The notes under the pieces: model-generated
The model's input: only the letters and a program-made list of their open reading frames with translations
Databases searched by the model: none
Told to the model about the DNA's origin: nothing
Program-made: the position numbers and the translations under genes
From: Brevibacterium antiquum CNRZ 918
Lineage (GTDB): Bacteria > Actinomycetota > Actinomycetes > Actinomycetales > Brevibacteriaceae
Reading direction: 5' to 3'
Assembly (NCBI RefSeq): GCF_900169145.1
Contig: NZ_FXZD01000012.1
Span: 1 to 64,000 of the forward strand
DNA: 64,000 nt
Part shown: one piece after another, positions 34,001 to 43,008 of the stretch
Position numbering within the stretch: the stretch's first letter is position 1
How the letters are laid out: each line of letters starts with the position of its first letter

Positions 34001-35287
34001 ATGCCAGCAATCGTTGTCGTCGGCGCCCAATGGGGCGACGAAGGTAAAGGCAAAACGACCGATATCCTCGGCACCAGCGTCGACTACGTAGTCAAGCCCA
34101 ATGGTGGGAACAATGCAGGCCATACGGTTGTCGTCGGCGGCGAGAAGTACGAACTCAAGCTTCTGCCGGCGGGCATCCTCTCCCCGAACGTCACCCCGGT
34201 CATCGGCAACGGCGTCGTGGTCAACCTCGAAGCCCTGTTCGAAGAGATCGAAGCCCTGGAATCGCGTGGGGCGGACACCTCGAAGCTGCGGATCTCGGCC
34301 AACGCCCACCTCGTCGCGCCTTACCATCAGACCCTGGACAAAGTGACCGAACGGTTCCTGGGCAAGCGCGCCATCGGCACCACCGGACGCGGCATCGGAC
34401 CGGCCTACATGGACAAGATCGGACGGCTGGGCATCCGTGTCCAGGATATCTTCGACGAATCGATCCTGCGCCAGAAGGTCGAAGGTTCACTGCGGCAGAA
34501 GAACGAACTCCTCGTCAAGGTCTACAACCGTCGGGCCGTCGACGTCGAAGAGATCGTCGAATACTTCGAGCCCTTCATCGAACGCCTGCGCCCCTACGTC
34601 GCCGAGACTGAGCAGCTGCTCAATGACGCCCTCGACCGTGACGAGGTCATCGTCATGGAGGGCGGCCAGGCCACGATGCTCGACGTCGACCACGGCACCT
34701 ACCCGTTCGTGACCTCGTCGAACCCGAGCGCGGGTGGATCCTGTGTGGGCTCAGGCATCGGACCGACCCGCATCAATCGGGTCGTGGGAATCGTCAAGGC
34801 ATACACCACACGTGTGGGCGCCGGACCGTTCCCCACCGAGCTCTTCGACGACATGGGGGAGTACCTGCAGAAGGCCGGCGGCGAATTCGGAGTCAACACC
34901 GGACGTCCGCGCCGCTGCGGTTGGTACGACGCGGTCATCTCCCGCTACGCCGCCCGCGTCAACGGCTTCACCGATTACGTGCTGACGAAGCTCGACGTGC
35001 TCACCGGCATCGAGTCCATCCCCGTCTGCGTGGCCTACGAGGTCGACGGCGTCCGGCAGAACGAGATGCCGATGTCTCAGACCGAGTTCCACCACGCCAA
35101 GCCCGTCTTCGAATATTTCGAGGGTTGGAGCGAGGACATCACCGGCGCCCGGACCTTCGAAGACCTGCCGGTCAACGCACAGAAGTACGTGCTCGCACTC
35201 GAAGAGCGCTCCGGCTGCCGGATCTCGGTCATCGGCGTCGGACCGGACCGTGAGCAGTCGATCGTGCGCTACGACCTGTTGGACTGA
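34001..35287 (+). CDS. purA: Adenylosuccinate synthetase
   Basis: A 428-residue enzyme joining IMP and aspartate with GTP in AMP synthesis. [14 protein letters not shown] holds the GTP-binding loop and catalytic Asp; NNAGHTVV has the catalytic His; [32 protein letters not shown] and [12 protein letters not shown] are family signatures. Full length and complete. GAGGTG lies ~10 bases before ATG 34001. It is monocistronic and followed by a hairpin. Confidence 0.97.
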   Translation: MPAIVVVGAQWGDEGKGKTTDILGTSVDYVVKPNGGNNAGHTVVVGGEKYELKLLPAGILSPNVTPVIGNGVVVNLEALFEEIEALESRGADTSKLRISANAHLVAPYHQTLDKVTERFLGKRAIGTTGRGIGPAYMDKIGRLGIRVQDIFDESILRQKVEGSLRQKNELLVKVYNRRAVDVEEIVEYFEPFIERLRPYVAETEQLLNDALDRDEVIVMEGGQATMLDVDHGTYPFVTSSNPSAGGSCVGSGIGPTRINRVVGIVKAYTTRVGAGPFPTELFDDMGEYLQKAGGEFGVNTGRPRRCGWYDAVISRYAARVNGFTDYVLTKLDVLTGIESIPVCVAYEVDGVRQNEMPMSQTEFHHAKPVFEYFEGWSEDITGARTFEDLPVNAQKYVLALEERSGCRISVIGVGPDREQSIVRYDLLD

Positions 35288-35309
35288 GTTTGTCGACAAT
35301 CAGCTTTCT

Positions 35310-35328
35310 GCTGGGCTGAGAGCCCAGC
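35310..35328 (+). terminator. Hairpin after purA
   Basis: GCTGGGCT (35310-35317) and AGCCCAGC (35321-35328) form a perfect 8-bp stem with a GAG loop, 23 bp after the purA stop. No T tract follows. Confidence 0.55.
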
Positions 35329-35351
35329 TCCGGCCGAATGAGCGAGTTGCC

Positions 35352-35398
35352 TCGGCGGTGATCTTCGTGGTGATTTTCACTGCGAAGGTCGCCGCCGA
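35352..35398 (+). promoter_or_regulatory. Long stem-loop before the DUF1989 gene
   Basis: Bases 35352-35367 pair with 35383-35398 over 16 positions with two G-U pairs, and the loop holds a further GTGA/TCAC helix. It ends 42 bp before the DUF1989 start. It could be a second terminator for purA or a leader element. Its loop and right arm (TTCACTGCGA then GTCGCCG) resemble the hairpin after dps. Confidence 0.5.
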
Positions 35399-35440
35399 CT
35401 CAGCTTATGCCCGCAAGCTATTCTCACGAGAGGAACCCAC

Positions 35441-36283
35441 ATGTCGCAGGATTCGCGATTGACCCAAGCCGCCTACCAGGGACCCGCTCTCGAAGCGGAT
35501 CGTGATTTCTATCGGCCGATCGGTGAGCAGACCGAACGGCGCGAAGTCGTCGAGGAATTCACCATTCCGATCCGTTCGGGCCAGGCCTGGGAGGTCCCTG
35601 CCGGACACGTCTGCCGGATCTCCACAGTAGAGGGCCCGCAGGTCGGCGACCTCAACCTATGGAATCGCCACGACCCCAGGGAACGATTCTGGGCGTCCCG
35701 CACCCGTCAGCTCCAGGCCGCGCACGTCTCGACCTTCGATCGGCTGTGGTCGACCCTGCCCTTCCTGCGTCCCATGGCCACGATCGTGGGCGATACCTTG
35801 GCCGACTACGGATCGGACGCCGAGGGCGGACGGCTCCACGACACCTTGGGCACCCGCTGCGACCCCTATGTCTCGCAGATGCTCAACGGACTCGACTTCG
35901 ACTACCACTGCCACTCCAACTTGGTGCGAGCGGTTCTTCCCTTCGGTCTGACCGAGTTCGATGTCCACGACGTGTTGAACATATTCCAGTGCACGGGACT
36001 CAACGATCACGACGAATACTTCATGAAGACATGTCCTGCTCAGCCCGGAGACTATTTCGAGATCTTCGCTGAACAGGATCTGCTGGCGGCGTTGTCGACC
36101 TGCCCGGGCGGGGACCTGTCCCAGCCGATGTTCGGCGATGACAACGACGACCCGGTGGACAACTGCCACCCTCTCCAGGTCACCGTCTACAAGCTGAGCG
36201 ATGACCTCCTCGGCGACTGGACGGAACCCGGGTCACCGAAGTACCTCGGTCAGCATGGGCTGAAGCCGCAATCCTGGGCGTGA
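35441..36283 (+). CDS. DUF1989 / urea carboxylase-associated family protein
   Basis: A 280-residue protein. EFTIPIRSGQAWEVPAGHVCRI, QVGDLNLWN, LGTRCDPY, HDVLNIFQCTG and CPAQPGDYFEIFAEQDLL are conserved DUF1989 features, including the Cys and His residues thought to bind metal. Related proteins occur in urea- and guanidine-use clusters; one group was shown to act in carboxyguanidine deimination, but this copy has no urea carboxylase beside it. GAGAGGAA precedes ATG 35441. The role is not predictable from these neighbours. Confidence 0.8.
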   Translation: MSQDSRLTQAAYQGPALEADRDFYRPIGEQTERREVVEEFTIPIRSGQAWEVPAGHVCRISTVEGPQVGDLNLWNRHDPRERFWASRTRQLQAAHVSTFDRLWSTLPFLRPMATIVGDTLADYGSDAEGGRLHDTLGTRCDPYVSQMLNGLDFDYHCHSNLVRAVLPFGLTEFDVHDVLNIFQCTGLNDHDEYFMKTCPAQPGDYFEIFAEQDLLAALSTCPGGDLSQPMFGDDNDDPVDNCHPLQVTVYKLSDDLLGDWTEPGSPKYLGQHGLKPQSWA

Positions 36284-36350
36284 CAACTCCCCGGCAGGCA
36301 CACCACCTCGCCGGGCGCGGAACACGCGAGGCGCATCGTACGATGTAGGC

Positions 36351-37730
36351 ATGGCTGAACAACGTGGGCCGAGCCTGTCGACGAAGACAACGGTCCGATA
36401 CGCGCTCGGGTCTCTGGGGACCGGAGGCTTCGCCACGCTGCCGGGACTCGTCCTCATCTACTACCTCACCGACACCCTCGGCATCGCGGCCTTGGCGGCA
36501 GGGGCCGTCGTAACTCTTGCGAAGGTGTGGGACGTCGTCATCGATCCCGTCATCGGCGGACTCAGCGACAGGGCACTCCAGGCTCAAGGTTCCAGGCGGG
36601 CACCGATGATCCTCGGCGTCATCGGACTGCCCTTCGCCTTCCTCGCCACCTTCTCGGTCCCCGCTGGGCTTCCGCCGCTGCCGGCGGTGGTCTGGGTGCT
36701 CATCGCCTTCGTCCTCGCCGCCACCTGCTTCTCCCTGTTCCAAGTCCCCTACATCGCACTCCCAGCCGAGCTCACCTCGAGCTACTCCGCACGTACGCAC
36801 CTTCTGACCTGGCGCGTCGTCGTCCTCACCGCCGCGATACTGATCTTCGGCGGGGGAGGACCGGAGATCAGGGGACTGTTCTCGAGTCCCTACCTGGGGT
36901 ACTTCGTGATGGCTCTCGCCTCCGCACTTGTGATCTTCATCGGCACCGCAGCCGCCATCACGATCGTGCCGAAGCCGAACCCGGAGATGAACGGCTCGCT
37001 GCCGACCGGGCACCGGGGTGTCTCCCGACCCGTCAACCCTCCACTGCTCGATCACTACCGCAACAGCTGGAAGGCGCTTAAGGGCAGCCAGCCGTTTCGC
37101 GCTCTCCTGGCCACCTTCGTCCTCCAGGGGCTGACGACGGGACTCATGCTCGCAAGCGCACAGTTCGTCGCCCGCTGGATCCTCGACGACGAAGGCGCGG
37201 TGACCCTCCTCTTCATCTGCCTCATCGGACCGGCGCTGCTCGTGGCTCCCGCATGGAAATCCGTGGCCGGGCGATGGGGCAAGGAACGGGCATTCGCCAT
37301 CGCGAGCCTCCTCTTCCTCGCAGCCAACCTCTGCTCCATTCCACTGGCCTGGGCGCCGGGATACTGGATCGTCGCCCCGATCGTCGTCGCCGGTGCCGCC
37401 TACGCCGGAATGCAGACCCTGCCCTTGGCGATGCTGCCCGACGTCATCGCCGTCGATGCCCGCACCCGCACCGCGCGTGCCGGAGTCCTCGGCGGCGTGT
37501 GGACGGCAGGAGAAACGGCAGGCATGGCGTTGGGTGCGACCGTGCTCACCGTCGTCCTGGCACTGAGCGGCTACGTCGAATCCTCGGCCGGGGTCACCGT
37601 GGTCCAACCAGACAGCGCCGTGCTGGGCATCGCGCTGTCGTTCTCGGCTGTCCCCGCCGCCCTCATGATCCTGAGCCTGGTGACGTTGGGCAGATACCGG
37701 CTGCGGAAGGAGGATGTCGAATATGCCTGA
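36351..37730 (+). CDS. MFS transporter, glycoside-pentoside-hexuronide (MelB-like) type
   Basis: A 459-residue 12-helix carrier. KTTVRYALGSLGTGGFATLPGLVLIYYLTDTLGIAA, read in two parts, with KVWDVVIDPVIGGLSDR is the GPH family N-terminal signature including the cation-site Asp pair. The second half has GAAYAGMQTLPLAMLPDVIAVD. Members move sugars or other solutes with Na+ or H+. Its stop lies inside the next gene's start region (8-bp overlap), so it is coupled to the PLP lyase, suggesting it imports or exports that enzyme's substrate or product. Confidence 0.85.
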   Translation: MAEQRGPSLSTKTTVRYALGSLGTGGFATLPGLVLIYYLTDTLGIAALAAGAVVTLAKVWDVVIDPVIGGLSDRALQAQGSRRAPMILGVIGLPFAFLATFSVPAGLPPLPAVVWVLIAFVLAATCFSLFQVPYIALPAELTSSYSARTHLLTWRVVVLTAAILIFGGGGPEIRGLFSSPYLGYFVMALASALVIFIGTAAAITIVPKPNPEMNGSLPTGHRGVSRPVNPPLLDHYRNSWKALKGSQPFRALLATFVLQGLTTGLMLASAQFVARWILDDEGAVTLLFICLIGPALLVAPAWKSVAGRWGKERAFAIASLLFLAANLCSIPLAWAPGYWIVAPIVVAGAAYAGMQTLPLAMLPDVIAVDARTRTARAGVLGGVWTAGETAGMALGATVLTVVLALSGYVESSAGVTVVQPDSAVLGIALSFSAVPAALMILSLVTLGRYRLRKEDVEYA

Positions 37731-39219
37731 TGATGCAGGTGTGAACCGGGGCGAATCACCGTCGGGGCCCGACTCGAAGTCCGCTGAGATCCTCACCCGC
37801 CTGAAATCGATGAGGCAGCAGGACGCACCGACCCACGGCGGGAGGGTCCTGTCCTACGTCTACGACCCGGGCAGTGACATCCTCGACGAGCTGGCGGGCA
37901 AAGCCATGGAACTCGCCCGTCCACTCAACGGTCTCGACCCGACGACGTTCCCCTCGATCGCGCGGATGGAGAAGGAGCTCACGCGCTTCGCCATCGGCTT
38001 GACCGGAGGCAGGATCGGAAAGATCTTCGGATCGGTCACCAGCGGAGGAACAGAATCCTGCCTACTCGCTGTCAAGACGGCACGCGACCTATGGCGCTCG
38101 GCCCACCCGGACTCCGCTGTCAGGCCGCGACTGCTGACTTCGACGACCGTTCACGCTGCGTTCCAGAAGGCGGCACTGGCCTTCGACCTTGACTGGGATC
38201 CTGTCCCGGTCGGGCCGGATGGCAGGGTCCGTGCCCGTGACGTCCTCGACCGGCTCGGCGATGATGTCGCCCTCGTCGTGCTCTCGGCCCCGGCCTACCC
38301 GACCGGGGCCATCGATCCCATCGCCGAGGTGGCCCGCCGCACCCGTGAACGTGGAATCGCGCTGCACGTCGACGCCTGTTTCGGTGGCCTGGCGCTGCCC
38401 TGGTGGGGCACCGATGAACAGTGGGACTTCTCGATCCCCGGCGTCACCAGCATCTCCGCGGACTTCCACAAATTCGGCTACGCGCCGAAGGGTGTCTCCG
38501 TACTGATGCACCGCGGGCGCAAGCGACACCGCGCGCAGTTCTTCGCCACGAGCTCATGGCCGGCCTACCCGGTCGTCAACCCGACGCTCCTCGGCTCGAA
38601 ATCGGCCTCGCCCCTGGCAGCAGCCTGGGCGATCGTGTCCTATCTGGGACAGGAGGGCTACGCCGAGGCGGTCGCCTCCTGCCGCAAGTCGACCGCGGCG
38701 ATCATTGCGGCCGTCGACGGCATCGACGGGCTCCAGATATGGGGCCAGCCCACCGGACCGGCACTCGCACTCATCGCCGACACCAATCTGCCTACTGCCC
38801 AACGGGTCGATCCGCACCGTCTCGCCGACGCAGCAGTCGCGGCGGGCTTCAGACTCCAGCACCAGCCTGGGTTCACCCAGTCAGACGGCACGCGATTGCC
38901 GCGCAGCGTACATCTGACCATCACCCCGGTCACGGAGACCGTGCTGCCAGAACTGCTGACCACGGTCTCGCAGGCGGCCGACCGTGTGCGCGGGAGACGA
39001 CCCCACAATGCGACACTGGCTGGCCGTCTGGCCAGGATGCTCTACCCCAGTCCGAAGCGGCCCGGGCCCGGCGTCTGCGCCATGCTGCTGCGACTCAGTG
39101 GCGCCGGCAGCGGCGTCCCGGGCAAGATGGCTGGACTCATGGCACTCATCGAAGCACTTCCCACACCAGTGACCGAGGCTCTGCTGACGGAATTGCTCGC
39201 CCGCACCAGCGAAGACTGA
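37723..39219 (+). CDS. PLP-dependent sphingosine-1-phosphate lyase-like enzyme
   Basis: A 498-residue group II decarboxylase-fold enzyme. FGSVTSGGTESCLLAVKTARD binds PLP phosphate, SAPAYPTGAIDPI and HVDACFGGLALPW contain the ring-stacking and Asp residues, and SADFHKFGYAPKGVSVL carries the Schiff-base Lys250. The SADxHKxGYAPKG form is that of sphingosine-1-phosphate lyases rather than glutamate decarboxylases. Substrate in a bacterium of this type is unclear. ATG 37723 with GGAAGGAGG ~10 bases upstream is preferred to ATG 37714. Coupled to the MFS gene. Confidence 0.82.
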   Translation: MPDDAGVNRGESPSGPDSKSAEILTRLKSMRQQDAPTHGGRVLSYVYDPGSDILDELAGKAMELARPLNGLDPTTFPSIARMEKELTRFAIGLTGGRIGKIFGSVTSGGTESCLLAVKTARDLWRSAHPDSAVRPRLLTSTTVHAAFQKAALAFDLDWDPVPVGPDGRVRARDVLDRLGDDVALVVLSAPAYPTGAIDPIAEVARRTRERGIALHVDACFGGLALPWWGTDEQWDFSIPGVTSISADFHKFGYAPKGVSVLMHRGRKRHRAQFFATSSWPAYPVVNPTLLGSKSASPLAAAWAIVSYLGQEGYAEAVASCRKSTAAIIAAVDGIDGLQIWGQPTGPALALIADTNLPTAQRVDPHRLADAAVAAGFRLQHQPGFTQSDGTRLPRSVHLTITPVTETVLPELLTTVSQAADRVRGRRPHNATLAGRLARMLYPSPKRPGPGVCAMLLRLSGAGSGVPGKMAGLMALIEALPTPVTEALLTELLARTSED

Positions 39220-39292
39220 GCCTCACCGTGCCTGCAAGCTCACACTACGTCTGGTGGAGGCGCTCAGATTTTTTTGGGACTACACTGCTGTC

Positions 39293-40141
39293 ATGTGTTC
39301 GGTCCCGCCCGATGACCTGATCCGCAGCCCGCACCCGCGGGTGGGGCCTTTCGTCGGGGACTATGTCGGTTACGACATCTCGGGCGCTCCCGCGGGAACC
39401 CACCTCGGTCTGCCGTCAGGGACGATGACATTCATCGTGGCGATCGGCGAACCCCTCCAGCAATACATCCCGGGTTCCGACACCGTGGAGTCGTTCGACG
39501 TGCTCTTGGCCGGATTGCATCTGAAGCCCACGCTGATTCGGCACAACGGTTCGATGGCCGGCGTCCAGGTCAACTTCAGCCCATTAGCGCCGCGCAGCTT
39601 CTTCGACATGCCCGCCGTCGAGTTCGCTCACCACTCCCTTGACCTCAACGATATTGCACGGCCCATTGCCATCGAACTTCATGAGCGCGTCAACGCCGCG
39701 ACGTCCTGGCCCGAGCGCTTCGAGGCTATCGACGATGTTCTTCTTCGCGCCGCCCATGGCGGGGGTGCTCCCCGCACTGAGGTGCTGGAGTCCTGGCGGA
39801 GGATCGCGCACAGTCACGGCGATTTGCCGGTCTCGCTCGTGGCAGACGAGGTCGGCTGGAGCAGGCGGCACCTCACCGGACAGTTTCGCGCCGAATTCGG
39901 TATCGGACCGAAGGAGGCAGCGCGAGTCGTCCGGTTCGACCGGGCCAGACGAATGATCAAGTCAGGGAGGGCACCGTTGGTTGAGGTCGCGGCGGTCTGC
40001 GGCTTCACCGACCAATCGCATCTCAATCGCGACTTCAAGCTGCTGACCGGTACGAACCCGACGGTGTGGTTCGACGATGACCCGATTGTGCGCCGCTCCG
40101 GGGCAGACGGTGCCGCGAAGTTCGAGGAGCGCTCACTCTAG
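39293..40141 (+). CDS. AraC-family regulator
   Basis: A 282-residue regulator. The C-terminal ~100 residues hold two helix-turn-helices: SLVADEVGWSRRHLTGQFRAEFG and LVEVAAVCGFTDQSHLNRDFKLLTGTNP. The N-terminal ~170 residues resemble the AraC group with a DUF6597-like sensor (GYDISGAPAGTHLGLPSG, LAGLHLKP). ATG 39293 is preferred; an upstream GTG at 39254 adds 13 residues. It precedes the VOC gene in the same direction, with a 128-bp gap. Confidence 0.87.
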   Translation: MCSVPPDDLIRSPHPRVGPFVGDYVGYDISGAPAGTHLGLPSGTMTFIVAIGEPLQQYIPGSDTVESFDVLLAGLHLKPTLIRHNGSMAGVQVNFSPLAPRSFFDMPAVEFAHHSLDLNDIARPIAIELHERVNAATSWPERFEAIDDVLLRAAHGGGAPRTEVLESWRRIAHSHGDLPVSLVADEVGWSRRHLTGQFRAEFGIGPKEAARVVRFDRARRMIKSGRAPLVEVAAVCGFTDQSHLNRDFKLLTGTNPTVWFDDDPIVRRSGADGAAKFEERSL

Positions 40142-40269
40142 TTCTCTGATCAGTTCCCATTTGTCCAAGACTGAGCGTCGTCCGTCGGCCCATGATGGTA
40201 GGAACGACAGCCGCAGCGAACAGCTTGGGCGACCAGCCCGGCTGACGAGTCACGAGGAGAGGAACTGTC

Positions 40270-40716
40270 ATGTCGAACGACACCACCGGGGCAGTGACAA
40301 GTGCAGCGGGCACCAGCGGAGCGAAGGTCTGGCCGACGTTTCGCTACCGCGATGCGAAGGCCGCAATAGCGTTCCTGCAGAACGCCTTCGGCTTCGAAGT
40401 CGCAGCTGAATACACGAGTGCCGACGATCCCCAGCACGTTGATCACGCCGAGCTGCGTTGGCCAGACGGTGGGGGAGTGATGCTGGGCTCCGTGCGTGAC
40501 GACGGCGGGGTGATGACGAAGGCTGGAATTGCCACCGGCTCGGTCTATATCGCCACCGACCAGGTGGAAGAGCTCTACCGCCGGGCGATCAAGGCCGGTG
40601 CCACCGAGGTCATGGGACTGAATGAGCAGGACTATGGGTCCAAGGACTTCAGCGTCCAGGACCCCGAAGGCGTGCTGTGGAACTTCGGAACCTATCGGGG
40701 TGCTGACCCAGAGTAG
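40270..40716 (+). CDS. VOC-family (glyoxalase/bleomycin-resistance fold) protein
   Basis: A 148-residue protein. KVWPTFRYRDAKAAIAFLQNAFGFEVAAEY is the opening betaalpha unit of this fold and VTEVMGL..DYGSKDFSVQDPEGVLWNFGTY ends it; the Glu of the last strand is not at the metal position in a typical form, so it may lack enzymatic metal. GGAGAGGAA precedes ATG 40270. Similar 'YdfH/PhnB-like' proteins are often regulated by a neighbouring AraC protein, as may be the case here. Confidence 0.85.
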   Translation: MSNDTTGAVTSAAGTSGAKVWPTFRYRDAKAAIAFLQNAFGFEVAAEYTSADDPQHVDHAELRWPDGGGVMLGSVRDDGGVMTKAGIATGSVYIATDQVEELYRRAIKAGATEVMGLNEQDYGSKDFSVQDPEGVLWNFGTYRGADPE

Positions 40717-40744
40717 ATGGAGCAGAGGGGCGCCTCGTGAAGAC

Positions 40745-41500
40745 TCACATTGACGTCACCGAATGCTGGTATCTGCCCGGAGTCATCCCGACCAATGAAG
40801 TGAAGACCGTGATGAACGAACCCGGATTGGCCCACCCGCATTCGGCCGCCGTGTCGTAGACGCTCATGCCGTCGGCAAGCAGCAGGAGAGCGCGATGAAC
40901 CCTGAGTTCGGCCCTCCACTGCCGGAACGTCATCCCGGTCTCCTGCTGGAACAGTCGGGTCAGTGTGCGTTCGCTGGCGCCCACCTGCCGGCCGAGATCG
41001 GCGAGAGAGGCCGGGATCGACAGGTCCTGTTCGACCAGCCGGGTCACGGCCAGAAGCCGATCATCACGAGGTTCCGGCAGGTGCAGCGGCTGTTCACCGG
41101 TGGCGGTCAGCTCATCGATGGCGACGAAGCGAAGACGGTCTGTGCTCTCCCTCGTCCGCTTTCTGGACCCGGTCAGCGCCAGCAGGGCCTCCCGGGCGAG
41201 CGGGGTCGTGGCCAGAACGGCTGGACGGGGAATCAGCGCCTCGGCCATGTCCGCGGGGAGGAATACGACGCGCATGTCCGTCGCTCCATGAGCGCGGTGC
41301 TGATGTTCGAAACCTGCAGGCACCCAGACGACTCTGTTCGACGGGGCGATCCATGAGCCGTCGATCGTGACCAGGGACAACACTCCCGAGGCCGGATAGA
41401 CCAGGTGCCCCCGGTTATGGGTGTGGGCCGGGGTCCGCTCTTCGTGTCCGAGGAGGTGGATCAACTCGGGACTCGTCGATTCGTGGCTGAATTCATTCAT
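40745..41500 (-). CDS. AraC-family regulator, NimR-like
   Basis: A 251-residue regulator with an N-terminal cupin (HEERTPAHTHNRGHLVYPASGVLSLVT) and two C-terminal helix-turn-helices (ASLADLGRQVGASERTLTRLFQQETGM, SVYDTAAECGWANPGSFITVF). It is divergent from a CynX/NimT-type exporter, the same arrangement as E. coli nimR-nimT (2-nitroimidazole efflux), so it probably controls that exporter. ATG 41500; only 69 bp lie between the divergent starts. Confidence 0.87.
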   Translation of the reverse strand: MNEFSHESTSPELIHLLGHEERTPAHTHNRGHLVYPASGVLSLVTIDGSWIAPSNRVVWVPAGFEHQHRAHGATDMRVVFLPADMAEALIPRPAVLATTPLAREALLALTGSRKRTRESTDRLRFVAIDELTATGEQPLHLPEPRDDRLLAVTRLVEQDLSIPASLADLGRQVGASERTLTRLFQQETGMTFRQWRAELRVHRALLLLADGMSVYDTAAECGWANPGSFITVFTSLVGMTPGRYQHSVTSM

Positions 41501-41569
41501 CTGCAGTCAGTTTATCGGTTCTGCGCCGATCCGATGGTCGCTTGAATGGGGGAGGACTGGAAGGATGAC

Positions 41570-42925
41570 ATGAAGAGACTTGATACGAATTCCGAACTGG
41601 AATTCCCATTGACCGCAGATGATGCACACACCGGCGAGCCGCCTCGGCGGTGGAGGCCGGTGAGGGCGCCCGGCAGACTCACCGTCTTCATCCTGGGTGC
41701 GGGGCTCATCCTCATCGGGCTCAATCTGCGCATCGGGGTCGCCTCGGTCGGGCCGCTGCTGGGCAACATCCTCGGCGACCTCCACCTCAGCGCAACGACC
41801 GCGAGCCTCTTGACGACGATCCCCGTGTTCGCCTTCGGCGCGTTCGCATTCCTCACTCCGAGTCTGACCCGGCGGTTCGGGATGCATCGTGTGCTCGGCG
41901 CCGTGATGATCATCCTGGCCGCCGGCATCGCCCTGCGGCTGCACCCGAGCCTTCTCGCGCTCTTCGCTGGAACGGTCCTCGTCGGCGCGGCCATCGCTGT
42001 CGGCAACGTCCTGCTGCCCACCGCGATCAAAAGCGACTTCTCGCATCGGGCCGGTCTGATGATGGGACTGTATTCGACGGCTCTGTTCCTGGGCGCTGCG
42101 CTGGCTTCCGGGCTGACAGTGCCGATGCTGCCGCTCTTCGACGGATCCTGGCGATGGGCCATGGGCATCTGGGCGGTGCCAGCGGCCTTGGCCGCAGTGC
42201 TGTGGATCCCGCAGATGACGAGGCGTGGGACTGCTGCGCGACCCTCAGGCTCTGCGACCGGCAACGAGGCCCAGCCGCCGTTCCGGGCGATCCTCACCGA
42301 TCCGATCGCTTGGGCGGTCACCGGTTTCATGGGGCTGCAGTCCATGAGCTATTACGCTGCGCTGACGTGGGTGCCGGCGATCTTCCACGACAGCGGCATG
42401 CCTGCAGACACAGCGGGATGGATGCTCTCATTCTCCGCTTTTCCCGCGATCCTCACGTGTCTGGTCACGCCTGCCATTGCGAAGCGACTCAGGCCCCGGT
42501 GGGCTCCTGTCGTCTTCGCAGTCGTTCTCACCGGTGCCGCCTTCGTCGGTCTGCTCCTGGCGCCGCAGGCCGGTGGCTATCTGTGGATGACGCTGCTGGG
42601 CATGGGCCAGGGTGCTGCAATCAGCCTGTCACTGTCCTATATCGTGTGGCGCTCACCGGATACGCATCACACCGGTCACGTCTCGACGATGGCCCAGGGA
42701 ATCGGGTACCTGTTCGCCGGCATGGGCCCCGTCGGGCTGGGCTGGCTGCATGCCTCAACCGGCTCGTGGACCGCGCCCCTCATCGCTCTCCTCGTCATGC
42801 TGGTCTTGCAGCTGATCGCCGGCGCACTGGCCAGTCGGGACCGATACGTCGGGTCGCGCTCGCCTGCCAGGACGGTCATCGTTCCCGCAGTGCCGACGGA
42901 GGATCAGGCGCGGCAAGGTCAATGA
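41570..42925 (+). CDS. MFS transporter, CynX/NimT type
   Basis: A 451-residue 12-helix carrier. LTVFILGAGLILIGLNLRIGVASVGPLLGNI is the conserved first helix of the cyanate permease group (read in two parts), with LTRRFGMHRVLG between helices 2 and 3 and FMGLQSMSYYAALTWVPAIF in the second half. NimT exports 2-nitroimidazole; other members carry cyanate or antibiotics. ATG 41570 has GGAAGG at good spacing; an ATG at 41546 would add eight residues. Confidence 0.87.
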   Translation: MKRLDTNSELEFPLTADDAHTGEPPRRWRPVRAPGRLTVFILGAGLILIGLNLRIGVASVGPLLGNILGDLHLSATTASLLTTIPVFAFGAFAFLTPSLTRRFGMHRVLGAVMIILAAGIALRLHPSLLALFAGTVLVGAAIAVGNVLLPTAIKSDFSHRAGLMMGLYSTALFLGAALASGLTVPMLPLFDGSWRWAMGIWAVPAALAAVLWIPQMTRRGTAARPSGSATGNEAQPPFRAILTDPIAWAVTGFMGLQSMSYYAALTWVPAIFHDSGMPADTAGWMLSFSAFPAILTCLVTPAIAKRLRPRWAPVVFAVVLTGAAFVGLLLAPQAGGYLWMTLLGMGQGAAISLSLSYIVWRSPDTHHTGHVSTMAQGIGYLFAGMGPVGLGWLHASTGSWTAPLIALLVMLVLQLIAGALASRDRYVGSRSPARTVIVPAVPTEDQARQGQ

Positions 42926-43008
42926 CGACACCTTCGCCATCTTCGGTGGTCTGGGCTGCGGGCTGATCAGAATTGTCCCGCGAAACCGAATCGGGGCCGT
43001 AGCCAGCA

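Noticed and set aside
35329..35440. Guanidine (ykkC) riboswitch upstream of DUF1989
   Set aside because: DUF1989 genes can be guanidine-linked, but I could not find the conserved ykkC core; only a long hairpin is present.
36180..37796. 538-codon minus-strand open frame opposite the GPH transporter
   Set aside because: Gly/Asp/Glu/Arg-rich shadow of a membrane protein gene, without start context.
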